DNA of 64,000 nt from NCBI GenBank assembly GCA_945901045.1, contig CAMDKK010000002.1, forward strand, positions 59,785 through 123,784, given 5' to 3'. The stretch's first letter is position 1. The number at the start of each line of letters is the position of its first letter. The DNA comes from Limnohabitans sp. Rim8. Its GTDB lineage: Bacteria; Pseudomonadota; Gammaproteobacteria; Burkholderiales; Burkholderiaceae_C. This document shows positions 8,130 to 16,861 of the stretch, one piece after another. The translations under genes and the position numbers were made by a program. The notes beneath the pieces are model-generated. The model saw only the letters and a program-made list of their open reading frames with translations, was not told the DNA's origin and did not search any database.

Positions 8130-8513
8130 ATGAGTCTTTTTGATACAGCCTTGAGCACCCACGCTCAGTCATTGACGGCACGCAGCCAGCGCGTAGAAGT
8201 GCTTGCACAAAACATTGCCAACGCCGACACACCGAACTTCAAAGCACGCGATGTTGATTTCAAGAAAGTGTTCAAAAACACTTTGGAAGACAGCATGAAA
8301 ACCACCCATGGCAAACACATGGCTTTGGCCGTGGATGAAAGCGCAGACGGCATGATGTACCGCACCCCCTTCAACGTCGCCTTCGACGGCAACACGGTTG
8401 AATTGAACGTAGAGCAAGCGCAATACGGTAAAGCGGCGGCCGAATACCAAGCCACCGTCAACTTCCTGCAAGACAAAATCGGCGGCTTGCGCAAAGCCCT
8501 GCGCGGAGACTGA
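8130..8513 (+). CDS. flgB: FlgB, proximal rod protein
   Basis: A 127-residue protein with the rod-protein N-terminus: LTARSQRVEVLAQNIANADTPNFKARDVDFK, including the ANADTPNF motif, and a C-terminal helix (QAQYGKAAAEYQATVNFLQDKIGGLRKAL). FlgB is the most proximal rod subunit. It opens a long operon of rod, hook and ring genes and is followed by flgC after 2 bp. The ATG is preceded by GGAGGTGAT (8116-8124), a complete anti-Shine-Dalgarno complement, so strong initiation is expected. Confidence 0.95.
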   Translation: MSLFDTALSTHAQSLTARSQRVEVLAQNIANADTPNFKARDVDFKKVFKNTLEDSMKTTHGKHMALAVDESADGMMYRTPFNVAFDGNTVELNVEQAQYGKAAAEYQATVNFLQDKIGGLRKALRGD

Positions 8514-8515
8514 AC

Positions 8516-8938
8516 ATGGCACTCGACACTATTTTTGGCATCGGCGGCTCGGCACTCAATGCGCAAACCGTGCGCATGAACACCATCGCCTCGAACATGG
8601 CCAACGCGGGCACTGTTGCCAGCTCCGACGCAGAAGCCTTTCGCGGCAAACGGGCCGTCTTCAAGGCCATTTTGGAAGACCAGCTGAACGGCCAAGACAA
8701 CAACAAAGGCGGTGTCCAAGTGACCACCATCTCAGACGACCCCGCCCCGATCAAAAAGATGCACGACCCCGGCAATCCTATGGCGGACAAAGACGGCTAC
8801 GTGTACCTCTCCAACGTCAACGAAATGAGCGAAATGGTCGAAATGATGGCCGCCAATCGCTCCTACCAAAACAACGTCGAGGTGATCAACACCGCCCGAC
8901 AACTGATGATGCGCACCCTCGACATCATCAAGAGCTAA
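8516..8938 (+). CDS. flgC: FlgC, proximal rod protein
   Basis: 140 residues, normal for the family. The N-terminus has LNAQTVRMNTIASNMANAGTVASSDAEAFRGKRAVF, the C-terminus SNVNEMSEMVEMMAANRSYQNNVEVINTARQLMMRTLDI, the coiled-coil pairs used for rod packing. The segment DPAPIKKMHDPGNPMADKDGYVYLS is typical of FlgC. It is packed between flgB and flgD in the operon. Confidence 0.95.
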   Translation: MALDTIFGIGGSALNAQTVRMNTIASNMANAGTVASSDAEAFRGKRAVFKAILEDQLNGQDNNKGGVQVTTISDDPAPIKKMHDPGNPMADKDGYVYLSNVNEMSEMVEMMAANRSYQNNVEVINTARQLMMRTLDIIKS

Positions 8939-8950
8939 ATCAGGAACACC

Positions 8951-9688
8951 ATGGCCAATCTGAACATGCTCAACGCGGCGAAGGCCGTGACCTCCGCCAC
9001 CAACCCGAACTGGAGCAGCGCGGTCCCCTCCGGCATCAAAACCACCGCGCAAGAGGCCAACGATGCCTTGACTGCCAAAAGTGGGCAGTCCGGTATGGGT
9101 CAAAAAGATTTTTTGACCCTCTTTACCACGCAGCTGAAAAACCAGGACCCTTTGGACCCTGTCAAAAACGAAGCCTTCGTGGCCCAACTGGCGCAGTTCT
9201 CGCAACTCGAAGCCACCACCGGCATGGCCGGCAGCCTCGATAATTTTGTGTCCAGCCAGTCTGGTCAGCAAATCACAACCAGCGCCAACTTGATTGGCAA
9301 AAAAGTCTCTGTCGCGAACGGCCCCGCCCAGTTGACAGCCGGCATGCCCGTCGAAGGCATTGTCAATTTACCCACAGGCGCTGAAGGCGTGAAGTTTCAA
9401 GTGTTCAACGACAAAGGCATCTTGGTCAACACCCAGGTGCTGGGCTCGCAAACCGTAGGCGACCTTAAATGGGCCTGGAATGGCGGCGACGATGCCGGCA
9501 ACCCCTTGCCTGATGGCGTCTACCAATTCAAAGCCACGGCGGTCAGCCAAGGCAAAACCACCACCCCCACTGTCAGCACCATGGCCTCGGTCGTGGGCGT
9601 CAGCCAAGCGGCGGACAAAACAGTGGTGCTGCAAATTTTAGGTGGCAAAACCATCAAGCTGGCCGACGTGACCCGCATCGACGGCTAA
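8951..9688 (+). CDS. flgD: FlgD, hook capping/scaffolding protein
   Basis: 245 residues. The N-terminal export/scaffold region contains GMGQKDFLTLFTTQLKNQDPLDPVKNEAFVAQLAQFSQLE, the strong FlgD signature. The C-terminal half is the Tudor-like/FnIII-like part with GDLKWAWNGGDDAGNPLPDGVYQFKATA. FlgD caps the growing hook and is later discarded. It directly precedes flgE. Confidence 0.95.
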   Translation: MANLNMLNAAKAVTSATNPNWSSAVPSGIKTTAQEANDALTAKSGQSGMGQKDFLTLFTTQLKNQDPLDPVKNEAFVAQLAQFSQLEATTGMAGSLDNFVSSQSGQQITTSANLIGKKVSVANGPAQLTAGMPVEGIVNLPTGAEGVKFQVFNDKGILVNTQVLGSQTVGDLKWAWNGGDDAGNPLPDGVYQFKATAVSQGKTTTPTVSTMASVVGVSQAADKTVVLQILGGKTIKLADVTRIDG

Positions 9689-9727
9689 ACCCCCATTCAC
9701 TTTTAGCGATACCAGGAGCCATACCGC

Positions 9728-12700
9728 ATGTCTTTCTATACCTCCCTCACCGGCCTGAACGCGGCCACCGCCATGTTGGGCGTGACATCAAACAACATCT
9801 CCAACGTGGGTACCACGGGCTTCAAGCGCTCACGGGCCGACTTCGGCGACATTTTCGCCACCTCACCCTTGCAAAAAGCGTCGTCCACCGTCGGTCAGGG
9901 CGTGTCCTTGAAGCAGGTGAGCCAGGAATTCAGCCAAGGTAACATTTCTTTCTCGTCCAACGCGCTGGACTTGGCGGTCACCGGTGACGGTTTCTTCCCC
10001 ATGCGATCGGCCGACGGCTTGCAAGAAACCTTCACCCGTAACGGCTCTTTTTTGCTGAACGAACAGTACAACGTGGTGAACTCGGCAGGGCAACGGCTCA
10101 TGGCGGCAACGGTGGACTCGACCGGTAGCGCCAACGTCAACGACCGCGTGGTCTTGACCATCCCGCAAAAGACGTCTGGCGAAGCCAAGCAAACCTCTTT
10201 GGTTTCATTGGGCTTGAACTTCCCGGCAGACGCGAGTGTGATCACCGCAGCGTTCAACCGCGCCAACCCGGCCACCTACAACAAAAGCACGGCCTTCACG
10301 GTGTATGACGCCGGTGGTAACGGCTACCTGGCCACGGTGTATTACGTCAAGACCAAAAACGCCGACTCCACCAGCCCCACCAACACTTGGCAAACCCAAG
10401 TGTATGTGGGTGAAGACCGGGTGAACGCCTCGCTGCAGCAAGCCACTGACAGCAACGGCCAAAAAAGGTACGTCAACCAATACGGTGAATTGAGATCCTA
10501 CAGCGAGGTCAAAGACGAATTGACAACCGCTAAAACACAGCTGTTCTCACTGAATGACCTGACCGATAAACGCTCTTCTACACCATCCGTTATTTCCGGT
10601 ACACCGGTCACACAGTTTGACTTCAGCAACGGCGTCAACTTCAAGACGCTCAATGCGGCCTCTACCAACGACAGCATCAAAACCAACCTCGCCAGCCTTT
10701 TCCAAGTGAAAGTTGACGGCTCGAAAGAGGCAGTCAACTTGGATTTGAGTTATCTGGCCAATACCGACGCCAAAGTGACCGGTTCAATGATTGCATCACA
10801 GGTCACTGCCCAATTGAACCAAAAATTTGGCAGCGGCTGCTACTTTGATTTGACCGATGTGAACAGCCAAAAATTCCAAATGGCCAACAGCCGTTTGGCC
10901 ACCAGCAGAACGGATGCTTCCACCGGCGTGGTGACCGTCACCGACAACTATTTTGACATCAAGTTGACGCCTGGCGTGAACGGTTTACCGAGCAACCCCA
11001 AGCAAATCACCATCAATCAAATGCAGGCCGAAATTCAAAGCCAAGTGAACTACGGCGAATATTACACAGCGACGAAAAACGCTGTCACAACCGCCACCGT
11101 GGCTTCAGCTACCTACACCGCAGCAAGCACTCAAACCGCAAAAGACGCTCTCGTCACAGCCGCACTCGTCAATATTCCCACCTATGCCGATTATTTGGCT
11201 GCCCGCGACGCCACCATCACAGCGACAGCCACTACCAAAGCATCAACGGCTTATGCAGCCCTCACCACCCAGGCTGACAAAGACGCAAGCGTTGCAACTG
11301 CGGTATCAACAGCAGTTGGGGCACTGCCTACGACCGCGGTTGCGCCATCAACAGTAGCGGTGTCTGCAGCGGTGAAAACCTTTATTCAAGCCAACCCCAT
11401 CACGACCGTCACCAGCCCTATCTCGGTCCAATACGACTACGGGAGTTCGAGTTTCAAATTCACAGACTCGGGCAACACCATCAAGTTGAAGACAGATCCT
11501 GGGCAACTGAAAAACGACGTCTTCAAACTGACCCCAACCACCGTGACCTTGGACACTGCGACAGGACATTACGACGCCAAAGTCATCCCCAACGGGCTGG
11601 CCATTCGTCCCTTAGAGGACCAACGCTTTGGCATGTCCATGACGTACGACTCGGTGAACAAAGTGTTCAACTTGAAATCGGGCACCACCGGTGACACCTC
11701 CAGCATCGCCGTGACAGGGGTGGTGGCCAACTCCATGGGCGCGCAAATGTTTGGCCTCACGGCAGACGCCGCTGCCACAGACATCCCCAACAACTATGTC
11801 GCCACCTCCACTGTGGCCCTGCGCGGCACGGTCTCTATGGCGGCGTCTGCATTGGGCACAACACCGCTGAAAAACATTTCCAACAACTTTGCGGTAGATG
11901 AGACCAACAACAAATTCATTGTCACGGTCGATGGGGTCAAGGGCACGGTGGTGATTCCTGTCAGTGCCAGCTACTCGCTCGACCTGTTCAAGGCCGAACT
12001 GCAAAAAGGCATCAACGCCTTGGGCGCCAACACCGAGTCGGGCGCACCACTGACTGTCAGCGGTGCCAAGGTCGCTTATGACGACATCAACAAGCGATTC
12101 ACTTTCACCTCGGGTACCTCGGGCAACAACTCGTTCATGAAAATTTCCGGCAGCGCCGACTGGGGCCTGGACCAAGTGGAAGCCGCCCGTGGCGCCGACT
12201 CCACCTGGATCAAACCCACCCAACACACTGACATTGTGGCTGGCGTATCGCAGCCCAAATACATCGACGGACAAGGCCTTGAAACCACCAGCGGTGACGG
12301 CTTCGTCAACCTCCCAGCGTGGTCACCTGTTTACCTGAGCAAAGGCGAATTGACCTTCAGTACCGGTGGTAAGTTGGTTTCGCCTGTGCAGGGTACCCAA
12401 TTGGAGCCCGTGTACCTCGCGGGTGGTAAGGGTGTTTTGACGATCAACGTCAACTACTCGGCCTCCACACAGTACACCTCACCGTTTGCGGTGTTGTCGC
12501 AGTCGCAAGATGGCGCGCCAGAAGGTGACTTGGTCGGTGTGACCATTGGCAACGATGGCTTGGTTTCTGCCTCATTCTCCAACGGTACGCAAAAGTCCTT
12601 GGCCAAAATCTTGTTGGCCAACTTCTCCAGCCCGGTGGGTTTGCGTCAGATGGGTGACTCGACCTTCTTAGCCTCAGCGGCTTCGGGCAAGGCCACACTG

Positions 12701-12880
12701 GGTAACGCGGGATCTGCCGGTTTCGGTACCTTGCGCGCCGGTGCGACAGAACGCGCCAACGTGGACTTGACGCAAGAGCTGGTCGACTTGATCACCGCGC
12801 AACGTAACTTCCAGGCCAACGCCAAGGCGATCGAGACCTCGACCACCATGACGTCGGCGATCATTAACTTGCGTTCTTAA
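9728..12880 (+). CDS. flgE: FlgE, flagellar hook protein (very large variant)
   Basis: 1050 residues, against about 400 in enteric FlgE. The ends are canonical: SFYTSLTGLNAATAMLGVTSNNISNVGTTGFKRSRADFGD and FSQGNISFSSNALDLAVTGDGFF at the N-terminus; LTQELVDLITAQRNFQANAKAIETSTTMTSAIINLRS at the C-terminus. The middle is expanded with several beta-rich domains and an Ala/Thr-rich segment around residues 445-560 (TATVASATYTAASTQTAKDA and similar) that looks helical and low-complexity. The insertion should form extra surface domains on the hook. Only one cysteine is obvious (GSGCYFDL). Confidence 0.93.
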   Translation: MSFYTSLTGLNAATAMLGVTSNNISNVGTTGFKRSRADFGDIFATSPLQKASSTVGQGVSLKQVSQEFSQGNISFSSNALDLAVTGDGFFPMRSADGLQETFTRNGSFLLNEQYNVVNSAGQRLMAATVDSTGSANVNDRVVLTIPQKTSGEAKQTSLVSLGLNFPADASVITAAFNRANPATYNKSTAFTVYDAGGNGYLATVYYVKTKNADSTSPTNTWQTQVYVGEDRVNASLQQATDSNGQKRYVNQYGELRSYSEVKDELTTAKTQLFSLNDLTDKRSSTPSVISGTPVTQFDFSNGVNFKTLNAASTNDSIKTNLASLFQVKVDGSKEAVNLDLSYLANTDAKVTGSMIASQVTAQLNQKFGSGCYFDLTDVNSQKFQMANSRLATSRTDASTGVVTVTDNYFDIKLTPGVNGLPSNPKQITINQMQAEIQSQVNYGEYYTATKNAVTTATVASATYTAASTQTAKDALVTAALVNIPTYADYLAARDATITATATTKASTAYAALTTQADKDASVATAVSTAVGALPTTAVAPSTVAVSAAVKTFIQANPITTVTSPISVQYDYGSSSFKFTDSGNTIKLKTDPGQLKNDVFKLTPTTVTLDTATGHYDAKVIPNGLAIRPLEDQRFGMSMTYDSVNKVFNLKSGTTGDTSSIAVTGVVANSMGAQMFGLTADAAATDIPNNYVATSTVALRGTVSMAASALGTTPLKNISNNFAVDETNNKFIVTVDGVKGTVVIPVSASYSLDLFKAELQKGINALGANTESGAPLTVSGAKVAYDDINKRFTFTSGTSGNNSFMKISGSADWGLDQVEAARGADSTWIKPTQHTDIVAGVSQPKYIDGQGLETTSGDGFVNLPAWSPVYLSKGELTFSTGGKLVSPVQGTQLEPVYLAGGKGVLTINVNYSASTQYTSPFAVLSQSQDGAPEGDLVGVTIGNDGLVSASFSNGTQKSLAKILLANFSSPVGLRQMGDSTFLASAASGKATLGNAGSAGFGTLRAGATERANVDLTQELVDLITAQRNFQANAKAIETSTTMTSAIINLRS

Positions 12881-12902
12881 ACCCTGAGTTGAGGAGCCTG
12901 AC

Positions 12903-13673
12903 ATGGACCGTTTAGCCTACAACGCGGTGGCCAACATCAACGAGCAGCGTCTTGCCCGTCAGATGACGACCAACGAGTTGGCCAACGTCTCCACGCCCGG
13001 CTTCAAGCGCAGCTTTGATGCGGCCATGACCCCCATCAAGGCCAATGGCCCCGGTTTTGCCACCCGCATTCAACCGCAAGCCCAAGTCACAGACAACATC
13101 AACCTCCAGCCCGGCACCATGATGACCACCGGCAACGACCTGGACATTGCCCTGAACGGCAAATCTGTCATGGGCGTCACGGGGGCCGACGGCGTACTGG
13201 CCTTTACCCGCCGAGGCGACTTGAAGCTGGGCGCGACAGGCACCCTCGAAAACGGCGCAGGCCATTTGGTGCGCGGCGAAGCGGGTGGACCGATCACCGT
13301 GCCGCCGGGCTTCAAAGTCAGCATCAACGACGATGGCTCCGTGTATGCCATCAACCCGGCCCAAGCCGGCCCGGCCGTACCGGTTCTGATTGATCGCATT
13401 TTGATGCGGGACGCAGGCAAAACACCTTTGGACCGTCGCCCTGATGGTTTGTTCAAAGTGGCCGGCCAACCGCCCGGCACCGACATAGCCGTTGTGGCCA
13501 CTGACCCCCTGCCCAGCCTGACCAACCAAACACTCGAAAGCAGCAACGTCAATGCGCTCTCAGTGATGGTCAAGCTGATGGAGCAAAGCCGCAGTTTTGA
13601 ACAACAAGTGAACGTCATCAAGCAAAGCAAGGACGCCGATGAAGCCGGCGCAAGCATGATGAAACCGGCTTAA
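12903..13673 (+). CDS. flgF: FlgF, proximal rod protein
   Basis: 256 residues with MDRLAYNAVANINEQRLARQMTTNELANVSTPGFKRSFDAA at the N-terminus, LQPGTMMTTGNDLDIALNG in the middle and LESSNVNALSVMVKLMEQSRSFEQQVNVIKQSKDADEAGA at the end, all standard for FlgF. It lies 22 bp after flgE, with SD GAGGAG before its ATG, and 33 bp before flgG. Confidence 0.93.
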   Translation: MDRLAYNAVANINEQRLARQMTTNELANVSTPGFKRSFDAAMTPIKANGPGFATRIQPQAQVTDNINLQPGTMMTTGNDLDIALNGKSVMGVTGADGVLAFTRRGDLKLGATGTLENGAGHLVRGEAGGPITVPPGFKVSINDDGSVYAINPAQAGPAVPVLIDRILMRDAGKTPLDRRPDGLFKVAGQPPGTDIAVVATDPLPSLTNQTLESSNVNALSVMVKLMEQSRSFEQQVNVIKQSKDADEAGASMMKPA

Positions 13674-13706
13674 ACGCCTTAAAGACAAGATAACAGGAGC
13701 ACCAAA

Positions 13707-14489
13707 ATGGATGCAGCAATGTGGGTAGCAAAGACGGGTCTGGATGCGCAGCAAACGCGCATGAACGTCATCTCCAACAACTTGGCCAACGTCAACACCA
13801 CCGGCTTTAAGCGTGACCGCGCCGTGTTTGAAGATTTGCTGTACCAAAACATCCGCCAAGCCGGCGGACAAACCGGTGCCAACACCCAAGCGCCTACTGG
13901 GCTGATGCTGGGTACCGGTGTGCGCGTGGTCGCCACCGAAAAACTGCACGCCCAAGGCAACATGGTCAACACCCAAAACCCGCTGGATGTGGCCATTGCT
14001 GGAGACGGCTATTTCCAAGTTGCACAAGCCGATGGCAGCTTGGCCTATACCCGCGACGGCAACTTCAAACTCTCTAACACTGGCCAGTTGGTCACCTCGG
14101 GCGGCTTGCTCTTGCAACCTGCGCTGGTCATTCCCAACACCGCCTCGAGCGTCACCTTTGGCCGCGACGGTACCGTCTCCATTGAGCTGGCAGCCGGCGG
14201 CGCACAGGTTCTGGGTCAGTTGCAAATTGCCCGTTTTGTGAACCCCGGTGGTTTGCAGTCCATGGGCCAAAACATGCTCAAAGACACGCCCGCCAGCGGC
14301 TTGCCGCAAGTGTTGCAGCCCGGCGTGACCGGCGCCGGCACCTTGATGCAAGGCACGCTGGAAGCATCGAACGTGAACGTGGTCGAAGAAATGGTCAACA
14401 TGATCGAGACCCAACGCGCCTACGAGATCAACTCCAAAGCCATCTCTGCGGTCGACGGCATGCTCAAGTTCATTAACAACAACTTGTAA
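13707..14489 (+). CDS. flgG: FlgG, distal rod protein
   Basis: 260 residues, the normal length. MDAAMWVAKTGLDAQQTRMNVISNNLANVNTTGFKRDRAVFEDLLYQNIRQAGGQ is a textbook FlgG N-terminus including the FlgG-specific insert after FEDLLYQ. LEASNVNVVEEMVNMIETQRAYEINSKAISAVDGMLKFINN is the C-terminal helix. FlgG forms the rigid distal rod running through the FlgI and FlgH rings encoded next. Confidence 0.96.
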   Translation: MDAAMWVAKTGLDAQQTRMNVISNNLANVNTTGFKRDRAVFEDLLYQNIRQAGGQTGANTQAPTGLMLGTGVRVVATEKLHAQGNMVNTQNPLDVAIAGDGYFQVAQADGSLAYTRDGNFKLSNTGQLVTSGGLLLQPALVIPNTASSVTFGRDGTVSIELAAGGAQVLGQLQIARFVNPGGLQSMGQNMLKDTPASGLPQVLQPGVTGAGTLMQGTLEASNVNVVEEMVNMIETQRAYEINSKAISAVDGMLKFINNNL

Positions 14490-14498
14490 GCCCTGGTC

Positions 14499-15188
14499 AT
14501 GAAAAAATTACTTGCATTGCTCGCTGCGCTGACCTTGGTCGGTTGCGCTGTGGTCGAGCCAACCAAGCTGTCGCACTCGCCCACTTTCGAGCCCGTGTTT
14601 CCGCTCGAAAAAGACACCACCCGCGTGTCTACCGGTGGCATTTATGTCAGCCGTCAAAGCGACAGCTGGTTTGGTCGCGGTCGCAATTTCCAAGTCGGCG
14701 ATGTCATCACCGTCTTATTGAATGAAACCACCCAAGCGTCACGCACGCAAGGCTCCGACCTGAGTCGCGAGACCACCAACGACGTGCTCACACCCGCTTT
14801 GCAGTCCAAAGCCGCAGCCCGGCTGGCCAGCCCTTTTGGTGGCGTTTTGGGTGCCCTCAAACTCGACGGATCAACTGTGACCAGCAAAGGCAAGGGCACC
14901 GCCGGACAGAACGCCAGCTTGACCGGCTCGGTGGCTGTCAGCGTAGTCAGCATCATGGCCAACGGCAACCTGGTGTTGCGCGGCGAAAAACAATTGGCGC
15001 TGACCGAAGGTGCAGAGACGATTCAAGTCGCAGGCATCATCCGGCCCGAAGACGTCTCGGCGGTCAACACAGTGCAGTCGCGCCGCTTGGCCAATGCGCA
15101 AATCTCTTACCGTGGCGCGGGCGACTTGGCCTCCACCGCCAAAGCCGGCTGGGGCACCAGTGCCCTGATGAAGTTGTGGCCTTTTTGA
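14499..15188 (+). CDS. flgH: FlgH, outer-membrane L-ring lipoprotein
   Basis: 229 residues with a lipoprotein signal ending LVGC (Cys at 16). Family motifs: GRGRNFQVGDVITVLLNETTQASRTQGSDLSRE, KGKGTAGQNASLTGSVAVSVVSIMANGNLVLRGEKQLAL, and IRPEDVSAVNTVQSRRLANAQISYRGAGDLAS. It forms the outer-membrane bushing around the FlgG rod. The FlgT and FlgP proteins encoded at 1.1-2.7 kb probably associate with this ring. Confidence 0.95.
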   Translation: MKKLLALLAALTLVGCAVVEPTKLSHSPTFEPVFPLEKDTTRVSTGGIYVSRQSDSWFGRGRNFQVGDVITVLLNETTQASRTQGSDLSRETTNDVLTPALQSKAAARLASPFGGVLGALKLDGSTVTSKGKGTAGQNASLTGSVAVSVVSIMANGNLVLRGEKQLALTEGAETIQVAGIIRPEDVSAVNTVQSRRLANAQISYRGAGDLASTAKAGWGTSALMKLWPF

Positions 15189-15193
15189 AGTCA

Positions 15194-15235
15194 CTGAACC
15201 AAACTTCCTGAACCGAACTTCCTGAAACGAACACC
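15194..15235 (+). repeat. Three tandem 14-bp units in the flgH-flgI spacer
   Basis: The 47-bp spacer consists mostly of CTGAACCAAACTTC, CTGAACCGAACTTC and CTGAAACGAACACC placed head to tail, ending at the flgI ATG. No normal Shine-Dalgarno is visible before flgI. Slippage may have expanded the spacer. Confidence 0.6.
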
Positions 15236-16360
15236 ATGAAATTTTGGCTCATCACACTCGCCGCCTGGCTTATGGCCAGCCTGCCCGCCCATGCCGACCG
15301 CATCAAAGACCTGACCGAAGTCGCCGCCATGCGCAGCAACCAACTCATCGGCTACGGCCTGGTGGTCGGCTTGCAAGGCACGGGCGATGGCGCCGATGTG
15401 TCTTTCACCGCCCAAAGCATGAAAAGCTTGCTGGCCCGTTTGGGTGTCAACCTCGACGGCCCCTTGTCTGACTTTGAGACTGGCTCCAGCACCGGCAAGG
15501 TCGACATTAAAAACGTCGCCGCCGTGATGGTCACCGCCGAGCTGCCCGGCTTTGCCAAGCCCGGCCAAAAAATTGACGTGAACGTGTCTGCCATCGGCAA
15601 AGCCAGCAACCTGCGCGGCGGCAACCTGGTGTTGACCAGCCTGCGCGGTGTGGACGGCGAAATTTATGCCTTGGCCCAAGGCGCCTTAACAGCCACCGGC
15701 ATTGACGCCGCCGCTGCAGGCTCCAAAGTGGCGGTGGGCGTGCCCACCTCGGCACGCATTCCTTCTGGAGCCATGGTCGAAAAAGTGGTCGACAACCCGT
15801 TTGACAAATCCGAGCGCATTGTGCTCAACGTGCGTGAAGGCGACTTCACCACCACCACCTCGATCGTGAATGCGATCAACACTAAATTTGGCGATGACGT
15901 CGCCCGTGCGCTGGACGGCGTGACCATCACCTTGCAAGCACCCGCCAACCTCAGCCAACGTGTGGCCTTCATGAGCATGGTCGAGAACTTAGATGTCCAA
16001 GCCGGTGAACCGCCCGCCCGCGTGGTCATCAACTCACGCACTGGCACGGTGGTGATCAGCCGCAACGTCAAAGTCACAGCCGCCGCGGTCAGCCACGGCA
16101 CCATCTCGGTCGCCATTTCTGCGACCAACGAAGTCTCACAACCCGGCCCGCTCTCGAATGGCCAAACCGCCGCCGTGCAAAACGCCGACATCAAAGTCAC
16201 CGAGCCCAACAAGCCCATGTTCTTGTTCCAGCCTGGCATTGATTTGCGCCAGATCGTAGACGCTGTCAACCAAGTGGGTGCCTCGCCTTCCTCCTTGATT
16301 GCGATTTTGGAAGCCCTCAAAAGCGCTGGCAGCCTGCGCGCCGAGTTGGTGATCATTTAA
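15236..16360 (+). CDS. flgI: FlgI, periplasmic P-ring protein
   Basis: 374 residues with a Sec signal peptide (LITLAAWLMASLPAHA). Motifs: DRIKDLTEVAAMRSNQLIGYGLVVGLQGTGDG, NVAAVMVTAELPGFAKPGQKIDVNVSAIGKASNLRGG, and at the end LFQPGIDLRQIVDAVNQVGASPSSLIAILEALKSAGSLRAELVII. It needs FlgA, encoded at 5.6-6.5 kb, to assemble. It is followed by flgJ after 6 bp. Confidence 0.96.
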   Translation: MKFWLITLAAWLMASLPAHADRIKDLTEVAAMRSNQLIGYGLVVGLQGTGDGADVSFTAQSMKSLLARLGVNLDGPLSDFETGSSTGKVDIKNVAAVMVTAELPGFAKPGQKIDVNVSAIGKASNLRGGNLVLTSLRGVDGEIYALAQGALTATGIDAAAAGSKVAVGVPTSARIPSGAMVEKVVDNPFDKSERIVLNVREGDFTTTTSIVNAINTKFGDDVARALDGVTITLQAPANLSQRVAFMSMVENLDVQAGEPPARVVINSRTGTVVISRNVKVTAAAVSHGTISVAISATNEVSQPGPLSNGQTAAVQNADIKVTEPNKPMFLFQPGIDLRQIVDAVNQVGASPSSLIAILEALKSAGSLRAELVII

Positions 16361-16366
16361 GAATTT

Positions 16367-16861
16367 ATGGACGCTCAACCCGTTTCCCGCTCGTACCTGG
16401 ACTTTGAGGGCCTTGGCCAACTCAAGGGCCAAGCACGCACAGACTCCAAGGGTGCGCTGCGTCAAACCGCGCAACAATTCGAAGCGCTGTTCTTGCAAAT
16501 GACCATGAAGTCCATGCGCGAATCGGTGATGAAAAGCGACCTGATCGAATCCAATACCGCTGACCAATTCGAGTCGATGTTCGACAAAGAAGTGTCGGTG
16601 CAACTGTCCAAGCGCAACAGCATGGGCCTGGCCGACATGCTGGTCAAAAGCCTCGAAGCGCGCCAAGCCAGCACCCCGCCCGCCACAGCCGACGTCCTCA
16701 AAGCACGCGACACCAGCGACCAGCCCAGCATGGCCTTGAACCCTGTGCAACTGGGCTTGCCTTTGCAGGCGGCCAAAAAAATAATGAACGACCTGCCGCG
16801 CCCGAACGGTGCGATGTTGCTCACAGCGCCCAAAAAATCGATTAACGGAGGCACGCCATGA
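16367..16861 (+). CDS. flgJ: FlgJ, rod-assembly protein, single-domain form
   Basis: 164 residues: only the N-terminal rod-binding domain (KGALRQTAQQFEALFLQMTMKSMRESVMKSDLIESNTADQFESMFDKEVSVQLSKRNSMGLADMLVKSLE). Enteric FlgJ is about 310 residues and carries a C-terminal glucosaminidase; that domain is missing here and the tail is a Pro/Ala linker. The LysM/transglycosylase-like gene at 6.6-7.9 kb could supply the wall-cutting activity. The stop overlaps the flgK start (ATGA). Confidence 0.92.
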   Translation: MDAQPVSRSYLDFEGLGQLKGQARTDSKGALRQTAQQFEALFLQMTMKSMRESVMKSDLIESNTADQFESMFDKEVSVQLSKRNSMGLADMLVKSLEARQASTPPATADVLKARDTSDQPSMALNPVQLGLPLQAAKKIMNDLPRPNGAMLLTAPKKSINGGTP

